A stretch of DNA of 34,141 bases, taken from positions 1-34,141 of IMG/VR virus record IMGVR_UViG_3300047557_000956; one strand, given 5' to 3'. Below the pieces are notes generated by a model. That model did not search any database, was not told where the DNA came from, and worked only from the letters and a program-made list of their open reading frames with translations. Position 1 is the stretch's first letter; every line of letters begins with the position of its first letter. The stretch comes from a virus. The translations under genes were made by a program, and so were the position numbers. Of the stretch, positions 30,248 to 34,141 are shown one piece after another.

Positions 30248-30482
30248 GGCCGACCCCCATTTTGACGAGGGCGTGTACCAACTCGCGCTCGGCGCGGGCG
30301 TACTCCTCGGCTTTCCACGTCAGCCGCCAGAGGTCGATGGCGTTCGGCGTGTCGTCAGCAACCTCCTGCGCCAGCGCGCAGTCCTCGGGGTGGCGGGTTT
30401 CAAGCATCCGCGCCCAAGCAACCTTCAGACGCTCGTCGGTGATTCTGCGGCCAGCGACCGCAAGGGCTATCCACGGGTTCAT
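30240..30482 (-). CDS. hypothetical helical protein, 80 aa
   Basis: The start ATG 30482 overlaps the preceding TGA (TGATG); a GTG at 30485 is the alternative. The protein is helical, with WIALAVAGRRITDERLKVAW, then RMLETRHPEDCALAQEVADD and an ending of mixed charge. No family, membrane segment or motif is recognised. It is a middle gene of the leftward operon; function unknown. Confidence 0.55.
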   Translation of the reverse strand: MNPWIALAVAGRRITDERLKVAWARMLETRHPEDCALAQEVADDTPNAIDLWRLTWKAEEYARAERELVHALVKMGVGHE

Positions 30483-30742
30483 CACAGACCCCCCAAGTAT
30501 CGGTTGAGGCGCGGGTTGTTGTCCTCGTCGTGTGACTCTTGCGCGTTTTCGACGAGTTTGAACACGGCGTCGCTGTCGATTTCCACAGGCGCGGGCAAAT
30601 CAACCCAGCCTGCGGTGGTGGCGATGCCGACGATGTACAGGCCGACCACCTGACCGTCCTCGACCTGCACACCAACATCGCAGGTCATGCCGATGACGTC
30701 TCGATTTTCGAGGACTTTCCAAAAATCGCGGTGCGTTAACAT
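30482..30742 (-). CDS. hypothetical protein, 86 aa, behind leader box copy 4
   Basis: ATG 30742 is set by the leader box whose AGGAG lies upstream; the frame extends to 30814 without another ribosome site. The product has LTHRDFWKVLENRDVIGM, a beta strand VGLYIVGIATTAGWVDLP, and an acidic C-terminus with DSDAVFKLVENAQESHDED. No family is recognised. Its first codons contain GTTAAC overlapping the start codon, which may couple regulation to translation. Confidence 0.55.
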   Translation of the reverse strand: MLTHRDFWKVLENRDVIGMTCDVGVQVEDGQVVGLYIVGIATTAGWVDLPAPVEIDSDAVFKLVENAQESHDEDNNPRLNRYLGGL

Positions 30743-30764
30743 TTCTGTTGCTCCTGTCTGTGGA
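30740..30764 (-). promoter_or_regulatory. repeated leader/RBS box, copy 4
   Basis: On the minus strand: TCCACAGACAGGAGCAACAG then AAATG. It matches copy 1 over the first 18 bases and gives AGGAG for the 86-residue gene. TTGACC lies just upstream. Confidence 0.65.
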
Positions 30765-30768
30765 AGGG

Positions 30769-31143
30769 TCAAACGGCTTCGCTGTCTGCGCTCGTCAAGG
30801 TTTCCGCATACCATGCGGTCGCGTTCTTTACGAAGTCTGCCTTGCCGTACTGACGAATCTCGGGCTTGACGCAGTACCGCACGGCGTTCTCGACGGTGTT
30901 GTTAAGCGGCGAAATGCGGCTACGGCGCAAGTCCGACATACGCTCGTTAACCTTGTCAGCGAAATGCCGACCGTGGCGGCTGTCAAGCCACACGGCGATT
31001 GCCTCGGGGTTGCAGCGCGTGGCGTTGTAGAACTCGCTGATGGCAACAGCCCACGCCCGACGCTTGTTGGTGCGGATGGTTCCGTAGAACCCGAACTTGG
31101 CGTTCTGCGTGGCGGGGAGGGAAATCGTGATGGTCGCGGTCAT
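30769..31143 (-). CDS. hypothetical protein, 124 aa, first gene of leftward operon
   Basis: ATG 31143 follows leader box copy 3 with AGGAG. The product has a beta N-terminus (TATITISLPATQNAKFGFYG), then a helix NKRRAWAVAISEFYNATR, AIAVWLDSRHGRHFADKVNE and a basic C-terminal segment before SADSEAV. No family is recognised. As the first gene behind the early promoter it is likely an early regulator or host-interaction protein. The same leader occurs before the 1227 and 1625 genes. Confidence 0.6.
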   Translation of the reverse strand: MTATITISLPATQNAKFGFYGTIRTNKRRAWAVAISEFYNATRCNPEAIAVWLDSRHGRHFADKVNERMSDLRRSRISPLNNTVENAVRYCVKPEIRQYGKADFVKNATAWYAETLTSADSEAV

Positions 31144-31164
31144 GTCGTTGCTCCTATCTGTGAA
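31141..31164 (-). promoter_or_regulatory. repeated leader/RBS box, copy 3
   Basis: On the minus strand: TTCACAGATAGGAGCAACGAC then ATG at 31143, close to copy 1 apart from two pyrimidine changes. Provides AGGAG for the first leftward gene. Confidence 0.65.
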
Positions 31165-31180
31165 GTGATTCGACGGGGAC

Positions 31181-31208
31181 AGGTTAACACAAGTTTACCC
31201 CCTGTCAA
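31181..31208 (-). promoter_or_regulatory. leftward early promoter
   Basis: On the minus strand TTGACA, 16 bases, TAACCT. The -35 is a perfect consensus. The GTTAAC and GTTTAC arms of the 31183 dyad overlap the -10 and spacer, so a repressor there would block it. Transcription would begin near 31174 and read the recombination operon. Confidence 0.65.
31183..31198. promoter_or_regulatory. operator-like dyad in divergent control region
   Basis: GTTAAC-ACAA-GTTTAC. It has the spacing of the dyads at 3655 and 31879 and lies across the leftward promoter. A further GTTAAC at 31237 overlaps the -10 of the opposite promoter. The likely ligand is the Cro-like protein encoded at 31252, by position. Confidence 0.5.
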
Positions 31209-31216
31209 CACCCCCC

Positions 31217-31244
31217 TTGAAATATTTTTCACCCTCGTTAACCT
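31217..31244 (+). promoter_or_regulatory. rightward promoter of the Cro-like gene
   Basis: TTGAAA (31217-31222), 16 bases, TAACCT (31239-31244). The start point would fall at about 31251-31252, i.e. at the ATG, so the message is probably leaderless. The -35 is back to back with that of the leftward promoter, eight bases apart. Confidence 0.6.
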
Positions 31245-31251
31245 CCCCTGT

Positions 31252-31473
31252 ATGGACATCCAGACAGCCCTTGCCGTCACAGGCTCCAAAGCCGCCCTCG
31301 CCCGTAAACTGGGAGTCAGCCGCCCTGCCGTTAGCAGGTGGTGCAAATCAGGGCGATTGCCGCCGATGCGCGTATGGCAATGGAAGGCTCTGGAAGCCGC
31401 CGCTGCGCCCTTTTCAGCGGCCCTTGAGCCGACCCCCCTGCCTACCCCTGCCCCGCACCACGAACCGCTATAA
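31252..31473 (+). CDS. Cro/YdaS-like repressor
   Basis: The 73-residue protein starts at ATG 31252 with no Shine-Dalgarno, immediately after a TAACCT -10. Residues 12-32 (SKAALARKLGVSRPAVSRWC) form a clear helix-turn-helix like Cro and YdaS proteins, followed by LPPMRVWQWKALEAA and a Pro-rich tail. It would bind operators between the divergent promoters and repress or balance them, as Cro or a CI-like protein does. There is no separate cleavage or oligomerisation domain, so the protein is the small regulator type. The long open frame upstream to 30748 lies over leftward genes and is not real. Confidence 0.85.
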   Translation: MDIQTALAVTGSKAALARKLGVSRPAVSRWCKSGRLPPMRVWQWKALEAAAAPFSAALEPTPLPTPAPHHEPL

Positions 31474-31479
31474 GCGGTT
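31463..31479 (+). terminator. short hairpin at the repressor stop codon
   Basis: AACCGC-TATAA-GCGGTT, six base pairs, overlaps the TAA stop and is followed by two T's only. A weak terminator or mRNA end. Confidence 0.3.
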
Positions 31480-31503
31480 TCCGCAGACCCCTAAAACGAC
31501 AAA

Positions 31504-31522
31504 CCCCCGCACTTGGCGGGGG
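31504..31522. terminator. GC-rich hairpin, possible terminator
   Basis: CCCCCGC-ACTTG-GCGGGGG, seven base pairs. Read on the minus strand it is followed by TTTGTCGTTTT, so it works best as a terminator of leftward transcription coming from the right, and weakly for rightward. Confidence 0.5.
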
Positions 31523-31523
31523 C

Positions 31524-31553
31524 TTGACGGGCCGGGGGAAGTGGCCTTACGCT
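31524..31553 (+). promoter_or_regulatory. possible rightward promoter
   Basis: TTGACG (31524-31529), 18 bases, TACGCT (31548-31553). The TTACGCTTG block recurs in the next promoter at 31897. It would transcribe the structured region. Confidence 0.25.
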
Positions 31554-31874
31554 TGAGATGCTGTTCTCGCGTGATGGTCAATTTACACGGCTGTTCTAGC
31601 CCTGTCAAACACCCCACCACGCGACCCCTTGACACGGGCATCTGTCACCGGCGGGGTGGGTGCAACTCCCACATGATGTTCAATCATCGACCAGACACCG
31701 GACACCACGGTCTGGCGGGTCTACCAACCGCGTCCATACGGGCATAGGTTGGACCCTCTTGGCTCCCAATGTTCTTGGGGGTTAGGGGGGTCCTTTCCCG
31801 GTCCTCCGAGCATGGGTCTTAAGAGTTTATCTTCGACAAAGAATCCTAGAATCTAGAAGCCTAAACTAAAATTG

Positions 31875-31903
31875 TTGCGTTAACCGCCGTAAACAGTTAC
31901 GCT
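31875..31903 (+). promoter_or_regulatory. possible promoter of the right-hand operon, with operator dyad
   Basis: TTGCGT (31875-31880), 17 bases, TACGCT (31898-31903). GTTAAC-CGCC-GTAAAC (31879-31894) lies in the spacer, with the same spacing as the two other dyads. The next gene starts at 31932. Confidence 0.4.
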
Positions 31904-31931
31904 TGCATCGTTCAACCACAAAGAGGTTCCG

Positions 31932-32462
31932 ATGAACGAACTCGACCAGCAAGCATGGGAACGCTGGGTCGCCTACCGCAAGGCGATTCGCAAGCCCATC
32001 AAACCTGCCTCCGAACACGCGATGAAACTCAAACTCGCGCGCTTCGGTGCTGACCAAGACGCGGTAGTAGAGCAGTCCATCGCCAACCAGTATCAGGGGC
32101 TGTTTCCGCTGAAGGACAAGCCGAAGCCCGACCGCCCGCAGAAGTCGCCCGAGCAGAAGGCTGCGGATGATGCGCTTTTCCTTCAGGCGCAGGAGCGTGC
32201 GGCAAGGGCATGGGACAAACTGGAGCCCTCCCCGCTGAACCGCTTGAAGTTGTGCGATGCGCTGTGGGCGCGCTACACCTGCATGGAGGATGGCGAGGAG
32301 GCGCGCGAGAAGTTCGAGTGGCTGCGCGGTGTCGTGGGGATGCACCTGCGCGAGGCTGAGCCGACCGAGGTGCTGAACGACCCGCATCTTCGGACGATGG
32401 TGTTTTGCATGTTTGGCCCGCGCGGCATTTCGCGCTTGAAGGAAAGAGAGGTGAAGCCATGA
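31932..32462 (+). CDS. replication-associated-like protein, 176 aa
   Basis: AAGAGG lies ten bases before ATG 31932. The N-terminus DQQAWERWVAYRKAIRKPIK, followed by PASEHAMKLKLARFG and VVEQSIANQYQGLFPLKDKP, matches a domain usually found at the C-terminal end of phage replication initiators or helicase loaders. The rest is helical and charged, with EAREKFEWLRGVVGMHLRE. Here it stands alone, without the initiator's winged-helix domain. It probably binds DNA or a replication partner; this is inferred from domain resemblance. It overlaps the next gene (ATGA). Confidence 0.5.
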   Translation: MNELDQQAWERWVAYRKAIRKPIKPASEHAMKLKLARFGADQDAVVEQSIANQYQGLFPLKDKPKPDRPQKSPEQKAADDALFLQAQERAARAWDKLEPSPLNRLKLCDALWARYTCMEDGEEAREKFEWLRGVVGMHLREAEPTEVLNDPHLRTMVFCMFGPRGISRLKEREVKP

Positions 32463-32490
32463 GCATCAACGACGGCGGCCCGGCGTTTCC
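32448..32490 (+). repeat. tandem-duplication repeat, copy 1
   Basis: A 43-base segment covering the ribosome site and first codons of the next gene. It recurs 203 bases downstream (32651-32693) with one difference, A to G, in the start codon. Confidence 0.85.
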
Positions 32491-32665
32491 ATCGTCCCAT
32501 CCGATTTGCCCGGAGGACGGCATGACCCTGCGCGACTGGTTCGCGTCTCAAGCGTTGGTGGGGCTTATTGCTGACCCAAGTCGAGACGGCAGTACTGACG
32601 ACAGGGCGCGGTATGCATACGCCTACGCCGACGCCATGCTGCGGGCGCGGGAGGTGAAGCCGTGA
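32459..32665 (+). CDS. conserved small phage protein, paralog 1, 68 aa
   Basis: ATG 32459 overlaps the preceding TGA. The product begins MSINDGGPAFP, has a central GMTLRDWFASQ and ends ADAMLRAREVKP, a widespread phage protein of unknown function. The next gene is its paralog. The middle differs between them, so one may have diversified. It has no membrane segment. Confidence 0.7.
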   Translation: MSINDGGPAFPSSHPICPEDGMTLRDWFASQALVGLIADPSRDGSTDDRARYAYAYADAMLRAREVKP

Positions 32666-32693
32666 GCATCAACGACGGCGGCCCGGCGTTTCC
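32651..32693 (+). repeat. tandem-duplication repeat, copy 2
   Basis: Second copy of the 32448 segment, starting with GTG instead of ATG at the start codon. A shorter copy of its upstream half recurs at 32881-32903. Confidence 0.85.
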
Positions 32694-32901
32694 GCGCCCG
32701 GCCAGTCAATTCATCAAGCCGGACCAGTCGGTGAATCAGTCGATGCCATGCAGCGGCATGACCCTGCGCGACTGGTTCGCTACTCACGCGACCGAAGAAG
32801 ATATTTTGGCGGCGCAAGGCACATATCGGCTCGTCACGCGGTACGAAGCGCGGTACATCCACGCCGACAACATGCTTAAGGCGCGGGAGGCGAAGCCGTG
32901 A
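32662..32901 (+). CDS. conserved small phage protein, paralog 2, 79 aa
   Basis: GTG 32662 overlaps the preceding TGA. It shares MSINDGGPAFP, GMTLRDWFA and a C-terminal LKAREAKP with the previous gene, but has a longer Pro/Gln/Ser middle (RPASQFIKPDQSVNQSMPCS) and a different helix (EEDILAAQGT). It arose by duplication. Function unknown. Confidence 0.7.
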   Translation: MSINDGGPAFPRPASQFIKPDQSVNQSMPCSGMTLRDWFATHATEEDILAAQGTYRLVTRYEARYIHADNMLKAREAKP

Positions 32902-33080
32902 GCGACCCCATCCAAATCCCCCGCGCCGTCGCCGTCGAGATGCGCGAGGCGTTGCGCGAGCATCTCTCCGGCGTCGATGATGACTGCGGCGAGGTGGACT
33001 GCGACGAGTGCAACGCCGTGCGCCCGCTGCGCGAGGCGGTCAGGGTGCTGGGTGAGGCGCTTCGGGGGGACAAGACATGA
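32898..33080 (+). CDS. small acidic phage protein, 60 aa
   Basis: GTG 32898 overlaps the preceding stop. The product has IPRAVAVEMREALREHLSGV, an acidic Cys-containing loop (DDDCGEVDCDECNAV) with three Cys that might bind zinc, and a short C-terminal helix. No family is recognised. It is part of the right-hand operon and couples to the next gene (ATGA). Confidence 0.55.
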   Translation: MSDPIQIPRAVAVEMREALREHLSGVDDDCGEVDCDECNAVRPLREAVRVLGEALRGDKT

Positions 33081-33370
33081 CCGACCGTGAACTACTTGAA
33101 CTCGCGGCGAAGGCGGCGGGGATTGAGATTAAATACAACTACCTTGGCACGCAGGATGCACGATGCGCGTGGTACCCCCTCGACGACGACGGCGATGCGC
33201 TGCGGTTGGCGGTGAAGTTGCGCCTGACGATTTATCACACAAGTGTGGGGGTGTCTGCATCAGAACCTGAAGGCCGCAGTATGCTCGAATTAAACGGCAC
33301 TGACCCCGACGCCGCCACCCGCCGCGCCATCGTCCGCGCTGCTGCTGAGATTGGGAGACAGATGCCATGA
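33077..33370 (+). CDS. conserved small phage protein, 97 aa
   Basis: The product begins MTDRELLELAAKAAGIEI, a start shared by many phage proteins, then YNYLGTQDARCAWYPLDDDG and DALRLAVKLRLTI, and ends AATRRAIVRAAAEIGRQMP. This is a recurrent phage family of unknown function. It overlaps both neighbours by four bases. No membrane or catalytic motif is visible. Confidence 0.65.
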   Translation: MTDRELLELAAKAAGIEIKYNYLGTQDARCAWYPLDDDGDALRLAVKLRLTIYHTSVGVSASEPEGRSMLELNGTDPDAATRRAIVRAAAEIGRQMP

Positions 33371-33642
33371 CCGACAACATCACCCTGCCCCGCGCCGTGG
33401 CCGAGCGGATACAAAATGCAATGCAGTTTTTGGTGGATGCGCTTGAGTTTGACCATGACATCGACGCCCTCGCAGCCCTCGACGCCGCGCTCGCGAAGCC
33501 GGAGCCGAAGCCGGAGCCTGCGACGGAGGAGCAATTGCGTCAGGCGCACAGGGGTCGCGGGGTCGCGCTGCTGCCGCATTTTCGCATCGGATGGCGCGAA
33601 GCCGAGCGGTTCCACGGCATCGTGAGGGAGGACGGGAAATGA
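33367..33642 (+). CDS. hypothetical phage protein, 91 aa
   Basis: The N-terminus (DNITLPRAVAERIQNAMQFL) resembles the start of the 60-residue gene at 32898 (IPRAVAVEMREAL), so the two may be distant paralogs. A Pro/Lys/Glu spacer (KPEPKPEPATEE) separates two short helical parts. It overlaps both neighbours (ATGA). Function unknown. Confidence 0.55.
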   Translation: MTDNITLPRAVAERIQNAMQFLVDALEFDHDIDALAALDAALAKPEPKPEPATEEQLRQAHRGRGVALLPHFRIGWREAERFHGIVREDGK

Positions 33643-33902
33643 CCGACGAGGAATTCCGAGCGTTTGTGCTAGAGGCGTTCAAATTGCAGCCGACCGGGGA
33701 CTATCACTACCCGTTCGCGCCCAATCAACTGCGCCACCTTGTCGCCCGAGCGGTCGAGGCCGAGCGGGAGGCGTGTGCGCGGGTGTGCGAGAACGGATTG
33801 ACGATTGCGTCGAGCATGACTGCTTTGGATGACATGGAAATGTGGGGCGAGAAGTTTGCCGCCGCCATCCGTGCGAGGGGGAGCGATGGAACAGCCACCT
33901 GA
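33639..33902 (+). CDS. conserved small phage protein, 87 aa
   Basis: ATG 33639 overlaps the preceding TGA. The product contains TDEEFRAFVLEAFKLQPTG and AVEAEREACARVCENG, the latter a motif very common in phage hypothetical proteins, and ends FAAAIRARGSDGTAT. It is helical with paired Cys. Function unknown. It overlaps the next gene by 17 bases. Confidence 0.6.
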   Translation: MTDEEFRAFVLEAFKLQPTGDYHYPFAPNQLRHLVARAVEAEREACARVCENGLTIASSMTALDDMEMWGEKFAAAIRARGSDGTAT

Positions 33903-34011
33903 CTTCGGCCCGTTGTTCCGGTTGCTGCGCGATGCGCTCATCGTGATGCTGGCAATCTTGTTGTTCTGCGCGCTGCTGCTGAAGGTTGTGTTACATGACC
34001 CGCACCTGTAA
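33886..34011 (+). CDS. small membrane protein, 41 aa
   Basis: ATG 33886 follows GGGGGAG at good spacing. The product, MEQPPDFGPLFRLLRDALIV followed by MLAILLFCALLLKVVLHDPHL, has one strong membrane helix (residues about 17-34). It overlaps the last gene. Possible membrane-acting phage protein; no specific function is visible. Confidence 0.55.
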   Translation: MEQPPDFGPLFRLLRDALIVMLAILLFCALLLKVVLHDPHL

Positions 34012-34141
34012 GCAATGCAACCAAAAGTTCGCGGGCGCGTCGAGCATCCTCCAGCATCGACTCGGCGCGTGTGGTGGCGAGGAACTGCTGAAGGCGCGCG
34101 GGTGGGTCAAGACGCGCGCGGGGTGGGTGTCGCCGCAGCGC
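33995..34141 (+). CDS. zinc-ribbon-like phage protein, 3' end outside window
   Basis: The frame is open to the right edge (49 codons). The N-terminus TRTCKQCNQKFAGASSILQH followed by RLGAC places Cys-x2-Cys and His-x4-Cys for one zinc finger of the C2HC type. The next residues (EELLKARGWVKTRAGWV) match a recurrent phage protein. It may bind DNA or RNA. Overlaps the previous gene by 17 bases. Confidence 0.6.
   Translation, partial: MTRTCKQCNQKFAGASSILQHRLGACGGEELLKARGWVKTRAGWVSPQR

Larger units (their letters stand above)
31474..31931. other. 458-base gene-free, structured region
   Basis: No protein gene with a ribosome site is visible. Hairpins: 31504-31522; GTGGG/CCCAC (31656-31672); CCAGAC/GTCTGG (31691-31715); CCAACC/GGTTGG extended by GGGT/ACCC (31717-31756); CCCAA/TTGGG (31765-31779). 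A short A/T-rich tract with CTAGAATCTAGAA follows (31815-31880). It may encode an RNA or hold the replication origin. Confidence 0.55.

Noticed and set aside
31600-31700. Possible second tRNA (T-arm-like GTGGG-TGCAACT-CCCAC)
   Set aside because: No matching acceptor stem or anticodon arm at tRNA distance; the loop deviates from the T-loop consensus.

Overview
The window is most of a dsDNA tailed-phage genome, or a prophage-like segment, with a short-tailed (podovirus-like) virion. The evidence is a terminase, a long portal protein, a scaffold, an HK97-type capsid, two tail-adaptor/hub genes, large ejection-type proteins and one tail fibre, with no tape measure, tail tube or sheath. Overlapping Rz/Rz1-type spanin genes imply a Gram-negative, probably pseudomonad-type host; the exact host cannot be read from the sequence. 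Base composition is GC-rich, genes are packed with ATGA/TGATG overlaps, and both ends cut through genes. No integrase, DNA polymerase, helicase or primase is visible, so those functions, if present, lie outside the window.

Layout. (1) 1-3.6 kb: the end of a rightward operon with two PD-(D/E)XK-type nucleases, a convergent lone methyltransferase, then small early-type genes behind a good sigma-70 promoter, a 55-residue HTH protein, a Dps-like helical protein, and a protein with an ADP-ribosyltransferase-like C-terminus. (2) 3.6-17.4 kb: packaging and head/tail genes in order: small and large terminase, small structural proteins, portal, scaffold, capsid, decoration protein, an MptE/DUF115-like enzyme, fibre-like protein, adaptor, tail hub, GNAT acetyltransferase. 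(3) 17.3-25.2 kb: an Ala/Gln-rich 941-residue protein, two ejection-type proteins and the tail fibre. (4) 25.2-27.2 kb: lysis cassette (XhlA-like, M15 endolysin, small holin, Rz, Rz1). (5) 27.0-31.1 kb, leftward: a recombination operon (SSB-like protein, ERF annealase, NinB, DUF1364 nuclease) with a glycosyltransferase, several small genes and a tRNA-Gln as its last element. (6) 31.1-31.5 kb: back-to-back promoters and a Cro/YdaS-like repressor whose mRNA looks leaderless. (7) 31.47-31.93 kb: 458 bases of structured, gene-free DNA. (8) 31.9-34.1 kb: a rightward operon of a replication-type protein and small conserved phage proteins, including a tandem duplication, running off the end.

How it works together. 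The divergent control region at 31.2 kb probably sets the choice between the leftward recombination operon and rightward transcription. GTnnAC-N4-GTnnAC dyads sit upstream of three transcription units, and a nearly identical leader box (CACAGACAGGAGCAACGAC and variants) precedes four early-type genes on both strands; together these suggest shared control of transcription and translation. The strongest candidates for new biology are this regulatory network, the structured gene-free region, the tRNA-Gln placed at the junction of the two convergent operons, and the ART-like protein next to the terminase.
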